The notes beneath the pieces are model-generated. The model saw only the letters and a program-made list of their open reading frames with translations, ran no database searches and was not told the DNA's origin. Made by a program: the position numbers and the translations under genes. DNA of 64,000 bases from Candidatus Avedoeria danica (GTDB lineage: Bacteria > Chloroflexota > Anaerolineae > Epilineales > Epilineaceae). The first letter of the stretch is position 1. Every line of letters starts with the position of its first letter. The stretch lies in the NCBI GenBank assembly GCA_016703025.1, contig JADJCV010000004.1, forward strand, positions 1,987,501 to 2,051,500, read 5' to 3'. This document shows positions 8,426 through 18,550 of the stretch, piece after piece.

Positions 8426-11400
8426 CGGCACAACGCCTTGCCCGCGATCGCCGTGTAGATCGACCGCAATGCGGCGCCGTCGCTGGCCGCGAACGTGCGC
8501 GCGGACGTGCCGGCGACGGTGCGCAGCAGGGCGGCATCGAAGTCCGTGCCGAGGCCGATCGTGTAGACCGTGAAGCCGAGGCTGCGCGCGTCCTTGGCGG
8601 ACTGCAGTACGGCGGCCTCGGTGCCCGGCGTCGGCCGGCCGTCCGTCAGCAGGACGATGACCGGCACATTCGACTTCTTGTGGCGGCTGCTGAGCAGCTC
8701 GCGGGTGGACTCCTTGAGGCCGAGGTCGATCCGTGTACCGCTGCCGTTCACGACGGCCTTCAGCGCCAGCTCGAGCACGCCGCGGGCGCCGGTCAACGGT
8801 TGTGCGATCTTGGCCGTGCTGTTGAACGTGACGATGGCCGCTTGGTCCTCGGGCAGCGCCATCTGGCTGAGGAAGGCGCGCACCGCGTCGAGGCTGACCT
8901 GCATCTTGTTCAGCCGACTGCCCGGACCGCTCGGCTCGAGCATGCTGGTGGACGTGTCGATCGCCAGGACGATGTCCGCCCGCTGTGGCCGGCAGACACT
9001 CTTGTAGGCCAACGGCAGGAACCAGCGGTCCGTGCGGCTGACCTCGATCTCCGGGACCGGGAACGTGCCCGTGCCGGACACGCCGGTGACGTCGACGAAG
9101 CCGATGTCCGCGCGCTCGTTCGTCGGCCGCAGGCCGACCTGGCTCGGCCGGACGGTGTACGTCAGGCGCATGCCGGAGATCGGCACGTCCGTCAGCTGCC
9201 ACGTGAGCGTGCGCACCGCCGCATCCCACGCCGCCGGCGGCACGGCCGAGCCGACCTCGTAGCGCATGTCCGGCGGCAGGACGTCCGTCACGGTGGCGGT
9301 GCGGAACAGCTGCGAAACGCTGATGCGGCGACCGATGTCAGCGTAGACGGCCGCCAGGTCGAGCTCCGAGTTCGCGACGTAGTAGCGGTCCGTCGAGCTC
9401 GCCATGCGCGTCATCAGGTCGGTGTCGATGTCGGCGCCGAGGCCGATCGTGTAGAGCGTGATCCCCTTGGCCTTGATCTGCTCGGCGACGTTCAGCGCCT
9501 CGGTGCGGTACGTCGGCCGCCCATCCGTCATCAGGACCATGACCTTCGGCACGCCGGCGCGGGCGCTGGCGCCCTCGAGCTCGCTCAGACCGGCTCCGAG
9601 GCCGAGGTGGATGCTCGTCTGCCCGGCCGGCGTGAGCTGTCGGATGCCCTTCACGATGTCCGCGAACTGTCCGGTCAGCGGCTGGAGGACGTCGGCGACC
9701 GTCGAGAACCCGACGAGCGCGATCTGCGCCGCACCCGGCGCGAGCTCGCCCAGGAACGCCAGCGCGCCGTTCTTGGCGCCGACGATCGCCGGCCCGGCCA
9801 TCGAGCCCGAGCGGTCGATGACGAGCGCGACGTCGATCCGGCCGTCGCCCTGCGGGCAGTCGCCGTGCGCCAAGAGCGCCACCGTCACCTCTTCGCCGAT
9901 CTTGGCTGCCGCCGGCGCGGCGCGCTTGTCGAGCGTCACGGCGCACTTCGTGTCGACGGCCTGCGGCGGATTCGTCGGCGGCGGGCCGCCCGGCGCGAAG
10001 ACGAGGATGCGGTCGTGCGTCGGATCGGCGACGTACACCCGGCCGCCCGGGCCGGCCGCCAAGTCGGCCGGCAGGACCGTCCGGTCGCCCGGGACGGGCG
10101 CGATCGGCTGGAAGGCGGCGACGAGCGTGCCGGCGGCATCGTGCTTCCAAACCCAGCCGTCGCCCGACAGCGCGTACAGGAAGCCTTCGGCCGCCGCGAC
10201 GCGCACCGCGCCGCCGGGCACCGTGATGCCGCGCTGACGCGCGCCCGTGGCGTTGTACACCCCGACCTCGCGGCCCGTCCGGTCGGCCAGGTAGATCGAC
10301 GCACCGTCGATGGCGATGTCGCTGACGACGCCGAAGCCTCGCGCCGACGGGATCGGCCACTGGCGCACGACGGCGCCGGCGTTGTCGAACGTGAACACCT
10401 GCTGCCGGCCGATGTCGACGCCGACGGTCTGCGTCCCGGCGGCATCGACCGCCGTGAAGGCCATGTCCGCCGTCAGCGGGATCGACCACTTGGGGACCGC
10501 GCCGGCGCCGAGGCAGGCGAGGCGCGTGTCCGTCAGCGCGCACGGGCCGACGTCGGAGCCGCCGGCGACGTCGCTGACGAGGGCGGCGTCCCATTGCGAT
10601 TCCGGGGCGCCGGCCGACGACCAGCGTTGGATCCGGCCTTCGGCGGCCGACGTCTGGTCGGCTGGGAAGTCGGCCATGAACACCGCGCCGCCGTCGTCGA
10701 CGGCCAGGCGCGACGGGCGGACAAGCTTGCCGAGCGACGTCGGCTGGGTGCCGAAGGGCAGGAACCCGCCGGCGAGCGCGCCGCGGTCGGCCAGCCGGAG
10801 GATGCCGGTGTAGCTGCCGGAGCTGACGGACGCCACCAGCCCGCCGGCCGGGCCCGTCGAGAGCCACATCCCGCCGCCGAGCCGGGCGTCGCCGGCGTAC
10901 TTGCCGTCGGCGGCCCAGCTGACGAGCTTCTGTTCCCCGTCGCTGCCCGGCACGCTCAGGCAGTCCTGGCCGGCGGCGATCATCGTGCCGAAGATCCGAC
11001 CCTGCGCATCGACGTCGACGTCGGCCAACAGCGGTCCCTCGATGGCCGCGCGGACGCGAAGGAGCGCGCTCACCTTCTTGTTCGTCCAGACGTAGACGCC
11101 GCTGTCGGCCGCCATGTAGACGCGCCCATCGGCCCCGACGTCGAGCCCGCACGCCTTCTGAATCGTGATCCCGGTGTCGGACCACGTCTCGAGCAGCGTG
11201 CCGGCGGCATCGCGCACGTCGATGACGGCCTGCGGTCCGAACGCACCCGGGCCGAGCCGTGAGATGTACACCCGGCCGTCCGAGCCCGTCCCGATGCCGG
11301 TCATGCCGACCTGGGCGAACGTGCCGACGATGGCCCCGGCCCGGGTGCGGATCTCGCCGCTCGTGCGGCTGATGACGTACACGCGGCTGGCGGTGACCGC

Positions 11401-11697
11401 AACGTCGATCGGCTCCTGGCCGGCGGTGACGTCGAAGCTGGTGATCTGCCGGCCGGCGGCGTCCAGGTGGTACACCTTGCGCGCCGCGCGGTCGACGGCA
11501 TACACGGTGTCGTCGGAGGCGGCATCGAGGCCGCCTGGTGTCCGAAAGACGATGACGCCCGTCGCTGCACGCGTCGTCCACGTGTCGACGAGCTGATACC
11601 CGCCCAATGTACCCTGTGCGGCCGGTGCGGCCGACGTCCCGCCGGCGGCGGCGAGCGCCAAGGCGATTCCGATGATCCCGGCGACGGCGCGCTTCAT
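8422..11697 (-). CDS. secreted NHL-propeller protein with two VWA domains (VWA-1)
   Basis: 1091 residues, ATG 11697 behind GGAGAGGTGAGG, signal peptide ending near TSAAPAAQ. Residues ~30-590 are NHL-type blades (for example GGRVYVADPTHDRILVF). At ~595 a DUF11-like first half begins (CAVTLDKRAAP, then EEVTVALLAHGDC). A VWA domain is inserted at ~620-790 with a full MIDAS (DRSGS, QTS, MTDGRPT). The DUF11-like second half follows (VTDVLPPDM, LTWQL, LTYTV). FLPLAYK at ~893 leads into a second VWA (~910-1085) with DTSTS, GTRID and LTDGRPT, and the protein ends LCR. It is likely an exported metal-dependent binding protein. The neighbouring gene VWA-2 has the same architecture, so duplication is likely. 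Confidence 0.85.
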   Translation of the reverse strand: MKRAVAGIIGIALALAAAGGTSAAPAAQGTLGGYQLVDTWTTRAATGVIVFRTPGGLDAASDDTVYAVDRAARKVYHLDAAGRQITSFDVTAGQEPIDVAVTASRVYVISRTSGEIRTRAGAIVGTFAQVGMTGIGTGSDGRVYISRLGPGAFGPQAVIDVRDAAGTLLETWSDTGITIQKACGLDVGADGRVYMAADSGVYVWTNKKVSALLRVRAAIEGPLLADVDVDAQGRIFGTMIAAGQDCLSVPGSDGEQKLVSWAADGKYAGDARLGGGMWLSTGPAGGLVASVSSGSYTGILRLADRGALAGGFLPFGTQPTSLGKLVRPSRLAVDDGGAVFMADFPADQTSAAEGRIQRWSSAGAPESQWDAALVSDVAGGSDVGPCALTDTRLACLGAGAVPKWSIPLTADMAFTAVDAAGTQTVGVDIGRQQVFTFDNAGAVVRQWPIPSARGFGVVSDIAIDGASIYLADRTGREVGVYNATGARQRGITVPGGAVRVAAAEGFLYALSGDGWVWKHDAAGTLVAAFQPIAPVPGDRTVLPADLAAGPGGRVYVADPTHDRILVFAPGGPPPTNPPQAVDTKCAVTLDKRAAPAAAKIGEEVTVALLAHGDCPQGDGRIDVALVIDRSGSMAGPAIVGAKNGALAFLGELAPGAAQIALVGFSTVADVLQPLTGQFADIVKGIRQLTPAGQTSIHLGLGAGLSELEGASARAGVPKVMVLMTDGRPTYRTEALNVAEQIKAKGITLYTIGLGADIDTDLMTRMASSTDRYYVANSELDLAAVYADIGRRISVSQLFRTATVTDVLPPDMRYEVGSAVPPAAWDAAVRTLTWQLTDVPISGMRLTYTVRPSQVGLRPTNERADIGFVDVTGVSGTGTFPVPEIEVSRTDRWFLPLAYKSVCRPQRADIVLAIDTSTSMLEPSGPGSRLNKMQVSLDAVRAFLSQMALPEDQAAIVTFNSTAKIAQPLTGARGVLELALKAVVNGSGTRIDLGLKESTRELLSSRHKKSNVPVIVLLTDGRPTPGTEAAVLQSAKDARSLGFTVYTIGLGTDFDAALLRTVAGTSARTFAASDGAALRSIYTAIAGKALCR

Positions 11698-11809
11698 GCC
11701 TCACCTCTCCACCATGATGGCTCGTGCGGAACGCCTGTCGGCGCCCGCATTTCTGTAACCCTTGAACACCGGGCGCCGGTCCGACAGGCCGCCCGACCAT
11801 CCGTCCCGA

Positions 11810-14800
11810 TCACCGTCCGCACGGGATCGCACGCGCGATCGCGCGGTAGATATCGGCCAGCACGGCCTCGTTGGGCGCCCTGAACGCCCGCCCGGCAACG
11901 CCGGCCACCTCGGCGAGGAGTGCCTGGTCGGCGTCGGGACCGAGGCCGATCGTGTAGATCAGGATGCCGCTCGCCCGCGCGCCGGCTGCCGCGGCGCGGA
12001 CAGCCTCGGGCGTCGTGCCGGACGGCTGGCCATCCGTGAGGAGGACGATCGCCTGCAGGCGGTTCGTCACGCGATCGCCGAGCGCGGCGGCCGCGGCCTC
12101 GATGCCGAGGTCGATGCGGGTCCCGGCGCCCGTCGGCAGCGTGTCGAGCGCGCGTGTCAGCACGCCGATGTCGCTGCTCGGCCCGCTGACCGTCGTGGCC
12201 GCGCCGTTGAAGGCAACGACGGCGACGCGGTCGCCCGGCAGCTTCAGGTTGGACAGGAACACCTTGGCGGCGTACACGGCCGCGTCGAGCTTGGTGCCCG
12301 TGCCACCGCCCGCGGGTTCCTGCATGCTGTTCGAAGTATCGATGACGAGCGCGATGTCGAGGCGGATCTCGGGGCAGTGCTCCTTGTAGGCCACCGGCAG
12401 GAAAGCGAACCAGCGCTCGGCAACCCGGACCGAGACCTCGGGCACCGGGAACACGACGCTGCCCGGCACGCCGACGCCATCCACGTAGTCCGCGGAGGCC
12501 GAGACGTTCGTCGGGTGGCGGCCGACGGCCTGCGGGCGAAGCTTGTAGCGCAGCCGCAGCCCGGCCGGCGACGCCGGGCCGACGGTCCAGCTGAGCGTGC
12601 GCGTCGCGGAATCCCATCGGGCCGGCGGGGCGGCCGACCCGCCGATGAAGGCCATGTTGGCCGGTACGACATCCGTGACGACCGTCGACTGCAGCAGCGA
12701 CGACGCGCCGACGCGGCGCGAGATCCGGTCGTAGATCCCGACGAGGTCGTACTCCGTCGGCGCCTCGAAGTAGAAGTTGGGGGCCGTGGCCACGAGCCGC
12801 ATGAAACCGCCGTCGACATCGAGGCCGAGACCGATCGAATAGACGTCGCGGCCCATCGCGCGGAACTGGTCGGCCAGGCCGAGCACGCCGCCTGCGGAGT
12901 CCGTCGGGCGGCCGTCGGACAACAGGACGATCACCTGTCGGGCGCCGCGCCGGGCGCGCGGGCCGTCGAGCTCCTCGCCGGCCATCTGCATCGCCTGGGC
13001 CATGTTCGTGCCGGCGTCGTCGCCCAGCTCGGGGATCGCGCGGATCAGGGCGCGCGGGTTGCCCGTCAGCTGTTGGACGAGGTTCACCTCGGTCGAGAAG
13101 CTGATCAGCCCCACCTGGTGGATGCCGTAGTCCAGCTGCCCGACGAACTCGAGGACGGCGGTCCGCGCGGCGCCCATCTTGGTGCCGCTCATCGAGCCGC
13201 TCGTGTCCACCAGGAGGACGATGTCGGCCGGGTTGTCCAGCAGCGGACACTCGCCGTCGATCGAGAGCGTGATCTCGGTCATGTCGCCGAGGATGAGGTC
13301 CGACGGCGCGGCGGTCTTGTCCCGCGCCAACTGGCACTGCGGCTTGAAGTCCGGCGGCGTGGCCGGCTTGCCGCCCATCTCCGGGCCGTACACGCCGACG
13401 CGGCCATCGTCGAGCGTCACGAAAGCGCGGTCGGCGGCGCCGGCGCTCACGTCCGTCGCGCCGCGCGGGGCCGAGGCCTGCCAGAGCGCGCCCGGCGTGC
13501 CGTCGGGCGCCAGCTTCCAGACCCAGCCCTCGTCGATCAGGATGAACACGGCGCCGTCCGGGCCGACGTCGATCCTGCGGGCGCGACCGGGCACGGTGAA
13601 GCTGCCGATGAGGCGGCCGTCCGCGCGTGCCAACATGTCCACCCGGCGTGCGGTGCGGTTGAGGGCGTACACGCGGTCAGCGGCGAGCGCGATGTCGCCG
13701 ATCGAAACGAAGCCGTCCGGCGGGCTGACCGCAAAGTCGCTGCGCGGGTTGCCCGAGAAGTCGAGGATCCAAACGTGCTGGTCGCCCGTGTCGAGCACGG
13801 CGACGTCGTTGCCGTAGGCATCGGCGGCGGTCAGCCAACCGAACGGGACGGCGACATCCGGCCCGGTGGCGGGCGACTGCCACTGCCAGAGCGCGGTGCC
13901 GTCGCGGTCGCGGAATGTCAGCGTGCGCCCTTCGAGGGTGTACACGCTGCCGCGGAGGCCGGCGGCGACGTCCTGCAGCGCGCTGGCCGTGAACTGGGCC
14001 TTCGTCGCGCCGGCCGCCGAGAAGTTCTGGACGCGCGGCCAGGCGTCGACGACCCAGACCTCGCCGTCGGCGTTGCCGCTGATCCGGCGCGGCTGGCTCA
14101 GCTCGCCGAGCGCCGCGAACGGACCGCCCCAAGCGTCCGGCTTCGGCTCGATGTCGCGACGATCCGGGAAGTGGCGGACGCCCGTGAATCCGAGCCGATG
14201 GTCCTGCACCGCCTGCACGAGGCCCGAGCCCGGCCCCACGGCCAGCCCGCGCCCGCCGGGCGAGCGGAATTCGACGGACGGCGCAGCCTCCGCGCCGCGG
14301 TAGCGGATGATGCCGAGCTCGGTCAGGATGTACCGCTCCGCCGACGACTGCGTGCGGTCGACCGCGACGTCGATCGGCGGCAGGGCGACACCCTGGAACG
14401 TCGAGGCCGTCGTGGCGAGCAACGTGCCGTCCGGGTCGAACGCCTTGACGGTGTAGCCGCCGATGCCGCCGCCGCCCGTGGCGACGTCCGCCACGTAGAT
14501 CCGTTCGTCGCCCCCGGCTGCGACGCCGCGCGGCGCGCCGAGCCGGTCCGCGCCCCAGCGGTCGACGATGATGCCGGCCGTGTCGAGGACGACGATCTCA
14601 TGGGGCGTCGCCAGCGAGACGTACAGCCGGCCCCCCCACTCGGCGATGCCCATCGGCGTGCCGGGCACGCTCCATGTGGCCCTGAGGGCGCCGCCGTCGT
14701 CGAGCAGATGGATCTGGTCGAGATCCGGTTCGGTGACGTACAACGTGCCGTTCGTCGCGGCGACGTCCTGCGGCGCGCCGATCCGGCCCGCCCCCCAGAC

Positions 14801-15067
14801 GGCGCGCGGATCACCGGCCGCCGTGAGGACGTGGACGACGCCCTGGCCGCGGTCGGCGACGTAGATCGTGCCGTCCGGCCCGACGTCGATGCCCTCGGGT
14901 TGGCGGAATTGCCCGGGGCGGGCGGGCTGGACGGCGGAGCGCCACATCGCCACCTCGTGCCAGGCCTCCGTGAGGGGGGACTGCGCAAGGGCTGGGCGAG
15001 GGGCGGACGACGCGGTGAGCGATGTCGCCACCGTCAGCACGCACAGGAGGCATCGCTTTCCGTTCAT
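11810..15067 (-). CDS. secreted NHL-propeller protein with two VWA domains (VWA-2)
   Basis: 1085 residues. ATG 15067 overlaps the stop of VWA-3 (ATGA), which fixes the start; the frame stays open far upstream, but only antisense or out of phase to the upstream gene. The signal peptide ends at ALAQ. NHL blades fill residues ~30-580 (GIDVGPDGTIYVADRG is canonical). The same order as VWA-1 follows: CQLARDKTAAP (DUF11-like first half), VWA with DTSGS, GTNMA and LSDGRPT at ~620-790, the second half VTDVVPANM...LSWTVG, then FAFLPVAYK and a C-terminal VWA with DTSNS, GTRID, LTDGQPS. It ends IPCGR. Both metal sites look intact. A 112-bp gap without an obvious terminator separates it from VWA-1, so co-transcription is likely. 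Confidence 0.86.
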   Translation of the reverse strand: MNGKRCLLCVLTVATSLTASSAPRPALAQSPLTEAWHEVAMWRSAVQPARPGQFRQPEGIDVGPDGTIYVADRGQGVVHVLTAAGDPRAVWGAGRIGAPQDVAATNGTLYVTEPDLDQIHLLDDGGALRATWSVPGTPMGIAEWGGRLYVSLATPHEIVVLDTAGIIVDRWGADRLGAPRGVAAGGDERIYVADVATGGGGIGGYTVKAFDPDGTLLATTASTFQGVALPPIDVAVDRTQSSAERYILTELGIIRYRGAEAAPSVEFRSPGGRGLAVGPGSGLVQAVQDHRLGFTGVRHFPDRRDIEPKPDAWGGPFAALGELSQPRRISGNADGEVWVVDAWPRVQNFSAAGATKAQFTASALQDVAAGLRGSVYTLEGRTLTFRDRDGTALWQWQSPATGPDVAVPFGWLTAADAYGNDVAVLDTGDQHVWILDFSGNPRSDFAVSPPDGFVSIGDIALAADRVYALNRTARRVDMLARADGRLIGSFTVPGRARRIDVGPDGAVFILIDEGWVWKLAPDGTPGALWQASAPRGATDVSAGAADRAFVTLDDGRVGVYGPEMGGKPATPPDFKPQCQLARDKTAAPSDLILGDMTEITLSIDGECPLLDNPADIVLLVDTSGSMSGTKMGAARTAVLEFVGQLDYGIHQVGLISFSTEVNLVQQLTGNPRALIRAIPELGDDAGTNMAQAMQMAGEELDGPRARRGARQVIVLLSDGRPTDSAGGVLGLADQFRAMGRDVYSIGLGLDVDGGFMRLVATAPNFYFEAPTEYDLVGIYDRISRRVGASSLLQSTVVTDVVPANMAFIGGSAAPPARWDSATRTLSWTVGPASPAGLRLRYKLRPQAVGRHPTNVSASADYVDGVGVPGSVVFPVPEVSVRVAERWFAFLPVAYKEHCPEIRLDIALVIDTSNSMQEPAGGGTGTKLDAAVYAAKVFLSNLKLPGDRVAVVAFNGAATTVSGPSSDIGVLTRALDTLPTGAGTRIDLGIEAAAAALGDRVTNRLQAIVLLTDGQPSGTTPEAVRAAAAGARASGILIYTIGLGPDADQALLAEVAGVAGRAFRAPNEAVLADIYRAIARAIPCGR

Positions 15068-17544
15068 CGACACGGCTCCAACGGCAGGCTTGGCTCGGTC
15101 GGCGCGGCCGCGGGTGTCGGGCGGCCGCAGCCGGCCCAGAGCGTGAAGCCGACGCGGACGTACCGGTCGGCGCCGACCTGGGCGCCCGTGACGAGGCGGT
15201 CGGGCGGGCTGTTCGGGCAGCTGACGTAGCCGAGGGGCATCTGCGCGAGGCGGACGTGCCACGGCGGGGGCGTGCACAGGACGACGTACGCCTGGCCGGG
15301 CGATGCGGGGGCGGCCTTCACCGCGCCCACCCAAAGGGTCGTGCCGCCCGCGTCCGTGACGACGACGGCGCCGGGCTGCTGCCAGGCATCGTGCTCCCAG
15401 CGATCGCCGGCCTGCCAGATGCCGTTGCAGCCGGGGCAAGCGTAGCCGCCGTAGCCGACCGCGTCCGGGAACACGTCGATCGCGAGCCGCCAGGACTGGC
15501 CGCGGGCGCACGAGGCGTCCGGCGGTGCGGCGGGGAGCGTGGCCGTGGGCGGCGGGCCGGCGGTGGGCGCGGGCGTCGGTGCGTTCGAAGTCGGGCCGGG
15601 GGTGGCGACCTCGCGGATCGATTCGAGTACGGGCTCGGGGAAGGCGGCCGTGCGGCGCGTGCCGTCGGCATCCGTGTAGAGGACACGGGCGCGGCCGATC
15701 GGCGCCTTGCCGGGCAGGTCCGCCTTGAGCGTCCACGTCAACGCCAGGCCGTCGACGGGCAGGAGCGGGCGGGTCCACTGCAGGCGGTCGCCGACAAGGA
15801 GGGGCGGTTCGCTGTTGGTTCCGGGTACGTAGCGGACGAAGGGCGACGCCGGGACGTCTTCGATCGTGAGATCCGTCACGCCGATGGACTGGACGACGCG
15901 CAGGATCACGGCGTAGATCCGGTCGAGGTCGACGGTGTTCGGCGAGTAGAAGAAGTCCGCTTTGGAGCTGGCGATGTTCTCCATGAGGAGCGAGTCGATC
16001 GTCCGGCCGAGGCCGATCGTCAGGACGTACGCCCGGCGGGCGCGGGCGCGCTCGGCCTGGGCGAGGGCGGCGGTGACGGGCTCCGGAACGTACGGCCGGT
16101 TGGGGGCGCCGTCCGTGAGGAGGACGACGACGGGCAGCGCGCCGGGGCGGCCGTCGGTCGTGAGGTGCTGCATGCCGACCGCGAGGGCGTCGGCGATGTT
16201 CGTGCCGCTCTCGCCCTGGTCGGGCTCGAGCGCGCCGACGATGTCGTCGAGCGCCTTGGCGTCGTCCGTCAGCGGCTGGCGGACGCGCGCCGCGGCGCTG
16301 AACGTCACGACGCTGGCGCGGTGGTGGCGCAGGTCGAGGCCGGACAGGAAGCGCCGGGCGGCGGCCTTGGCGCTCTCCATCCGCTTCTCCTGATACATCG
16401 AGGCGCTGGTGTCGATGATGATCGCGACGTCGGCGCCCGAGACGGCGTCCGGGGGACAGCTGGCGGACAGACGGAGCGTGACGACCGCGTTCGAGCACCG
16501 CGTGACGACGGGCGGGTCGACGGTCCGCTGGGCGGTGACGGTGCACGAGCCGCGTGCGCGGGGCGGGTCGGGCGGGACGGGCGTCGGCGCGGGCGGCGTG
16601 CCGGGCTCGTACACGCGGACGGAGCGGCTGTGCTCGTCGAGGACGTAGAGGATGCCGCCCTGGCCGACGGCGATGTCGGCCGGGTCGCCGGCGGCGAAGA
16701 AGCGCGCCAGCAGCGTGCCGTCCGGACGATGGACGCGCACGAGGCCGTCCGAGAAGAGGACGGCGACGACGACCTCACCGTCCGCCTGCAGCCCGGCGCC
16801 GATGCGGAACGGTCCGCTGGCCTCGAGCATCGACCACGTCTGGTAGTCGTTCGGCAGATAGGGCGGCGGCCAGGCGAAGACGCTGCCGCCCATGAGATCC
16901 GTGGCGAACAGCGTGCCGTCCGGGCTGGCGGTGACGTCGGCCGGGAAGCCGGCCTGCGCGGCGCGCGGGATCAGCTGACCCTCCACGCGGCCGTCGACGT
17001 TGCCGAGCCAGTGGAGGGCCTTCTTGGAGGGTTCGGTGAGCCAGATCCGGCCCGGCGACGCTGCCACGCCGCTGCCCGTCGCGCAGTCGCAGCGGCGCAT
17101 CCAGACTTCCGTGCCGGCAGCATCGAGTCGGCCGGCGCTGAACATCGGCTGGCCGGCGCGGGGCAGTGGGTTGAAGCGGCCGAGGTAGAGGCTGGTGTCG
17201 TCACCGACGGCCAGGTCGAGGGCATCCGTCGGGACGGTGCGCTCCTCGGCACGGCTTCCGTCCGGCAGCAGGGCAACGGCTTTGCCGGACGGGCCGTCGA
17301 GCAGCCAGATCCGGCCATCGGGCGCCGCGGCCAGGTTGGCCGGCGCGGCGAGGCCGTGCGCGGAGGCCGGCCACTCGGCCGCCAGACGATAGCCCGGGAT
17401 CGGGGCGGCGGGTGCGGGCGACGTGAAGACGGCCAGCGCGGCGGCGACGGCGCCGAGCGAGACGGCGGCGCGGGCGAGGCGGCCGGGGCGCGCGAAGCGG
17501 CCGATGTCCGCGAGGCGGAAGAGCATCGGGCGAGGATGTTGCAT
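15064..17544 (-). CDS. secreted NHL-propeller/VWA protein (VWA-3), first in the run
   Basis: 826 residues from ATG 17544; GTG 17583 would add 13 residues and neither has a strong ribosome site. The signal peptide (ARAAVSLGAVAAALAVF) ends at PAPAAP. The propeller is shorter (~45-330). Then come CTVTAQRTVDPP (DUF11-like first half), one VWA (~370-540; DTSAS, GTNIA, LTDGAPN) and a second DUF11-like half (RLQWTRPLLP, LTWTLKA). A Pro/Thr-rich linker leads to a Cys-rich C-terminal domain (SCARGQSW, YACPGCNG, YVSCPNSP) that may be a SdrD/Cna-B-like sandwich; that last assignment is a guess. There is no second VWA and no LPxAYK motif. The stop overlaps the ATG of VWA-2. Confidence 0.83.
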   Translation of the reverse strand: MQHPRPMLFRLADIGRFARPGRLARAAVSLGAVAAALAVFTSPAPAAPIPGYRLAAEWPASAHGLAAPANLAAAPDGRIWLLDGPSGKAVALLPDGSRAEERTVPTDALDLAVGDDTSLYLGRFNPLPRAGQPMFSAGRLDAAGTEVWMRRCDCATGSGVAASPGRIWLTEPSKKALHWLGNVDGRVEGQLIPRAAQAGFPADVTASPDGTLFATDLMGGSVFAWPPPYLPNDYQTWSMLEASGPFRIGAGLQADGEVVVAVLFSDGLVRVHRPDGTLLARFFAAGDPADIAVGQGGILYVLDEHSRSVRVYEPGTPPAPTPVPPDPPRARGSCTVTAQRTVDPPVVTRCSNAVVTLRLSASCPPDAVSGADVAIIIDTSASMYQEKRMESAKAAARRFLSGLDLRHHRASVVTFSAAARVRQPLTDDAKALDDIVGALEPDQGESGTNIADALAVGMQHLTTDGRPGALPVVVLLTDGAPNRPYVPEPVTAALAQAERARARRAYVLTIGLGRTIDSLLMENIASSKADFFYSPNTVDLDRIYAVILRVVQSIGVTDLTIEDVPASPFVRYVPGTNSEPPLLVGDRLQWTRPLLPVDGLALTWTLKADLPGKAPIGRARVLYTDADGTRRTAAFPEPVLESIREVATPGPTSNAPTPAPTAGPPPTATLPAAPPDASCARGQSWRLAIDVFPDAVGYGGYACPGCNGIWQAGDRWEHDAWQQPGAVVVTDAGGTTLWVGAVKAAPASPGQAYVVLCTPPPWHVRLAQMPLGYVSCPNSPPDRLVTGAQVGADRYVRVGFTLWAGCGRPTPAAAPTEPSLPLEPCR

Positions 17545-17827
17545 ACGGCGAACGATGATGTCGTCGAACGGGTAGCGGTTCACGGCAGTGCTCGCTGGTG
17601 GGATGGATGGCGGCCCAATCGTACAGATTAAGTGTCCGACGCGCACTTGCGTCGCATTGCGCCGGTTGGGCAGTCGGGCGGCGGACGCAACACCGCCGTG
17701 CCCCTTCCTGACGCCGCCGACGCCTGCGATCGGCCCTCGCCGCAGCTGGGTGTACAGAACACCGAACGTTCGTCTGCGGCTGCCCGATGGAACGCCGCCG
17801 CCCGCTGGCTCGTGACGGCGGGCGAGA

Positions 17828-18550
17828 TCAGCCGGGGGGATGGCGAGCGTCCGCACCGGTCGCCTCGGCCTCGACTGGAGCGCCGCCGTCGCCCCCACCG
17901 GCGAACCAGACGGCCCGCGCCGGCGCGCCCTCGACGCCTTCGATCCGCAACGGCAGGCAGACGAGCACGCCGTGCCCGGGTGGCGCCTCGGCCATCGCCA
18001 GCCCCTCGACGACGACGACACCGGCGCCGAGGAGGACGACGTGCGGTGTGTCCGTATCGTCCCACGGGGCGATGGATGGGCCGTCGATCCCGACAAGGCG
18101 CACGCCGAACGCCACGAGGAACCGCGCGCCGCCGGCGGTCACGGCCACGAAATCGCGCCGGAACGGCCCTTCGTCACGCCCATCGACGAGGTGGGCGGAG
18201 TTGCGGGTGCGGAAAAGTACGCGTGTTGTGCCGGCCGGCAGCCCGCCGGCGGCTGCCAGCCGCTCGAGCCACGGCGCGTCGATCGCCCCGACGTCGTCCG
18301 GCACGGCGACGACGAAGGCCGGGCCGATGAGCGCGGCGAGCGGGACGGCGTCGACGGTGGCGCCGTCCGGGATGAAGTGGCGCGGCGCGTCGATGTGCGT
18401 GCCGAGGTGGAGGGTGGCGGACAGGTGCGACAGTGCGTATCCGTCGCCGGCGGCATGAGACGCCACGGGGGTGACGACGGGCGGCAGGTCGCCGGGCCAG
18501 ACCGGGAGGTCGGGGGTGATCCGGCGGGTGAGGTCGATGGGGCGGGTCAT
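17828..18550 (-). CDS. cyclase-family metal hydrolase (kynurenine formamidase-like)
   Basis: 240 residues of the PF04199-type 'cyclase' family, whose members hydrolyse amides or esters such as N-formylkynurenine using two metal ions. The signature HLGTHIDAPRHF, with its His/His/Asp ligands, is intact, and RRITPDLPVWPG at the start and LVGIDGPSIAPWD near residue 170 are typical. ATG 18550 overlaps the stop of the TolB-like gene (ATGA), so it is translated from the same message. No other tryptophan-degradation gene is nearby, so the substrate is unknown. Confidence 0.85.
   Translation of the reverse strand: MTRPIDLTRRITPDLPVWPGDLPPVVTPVASHAAGDGYALSHLSATLHLGTHIDAPRHFIPDGATVDAVPLAALIGPAFVVAVPDDVGAIDAPWLERLAAAGGLPAGTTRVLFRTRNSAHLVDGRDEGPFRRDFVAVTAGGARFLVAFGVRLVGIDGPSIAPWDDTDTPHVVLLGAGVVVVEGLAMAEAPPGHGVLVCLPLRIEGVEGAPARAVWFAGGGDGGAPVEAEATGADARHPPG

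Noticed and set aside
8680..15229. Very long open frames on the plus strand (8680-11262 and 11762-15229), antisense to the VWA genes
   Set aside because: They lack ribosome sites and recognisable domains, have Arg/Ala/Asp-Val biased composition, and are the expected mirror of high-GC coding DNA. The minus strand carries clear signal peptides, NHL and VWA motifs.
15068..16546. N-terminal extension of VWA-2 into VWA-3
   Set aside because: It overlaps VWA-3 coding sequence in a different frame and is Arg/His-rich. A signal peptide begins at ATG 15067.
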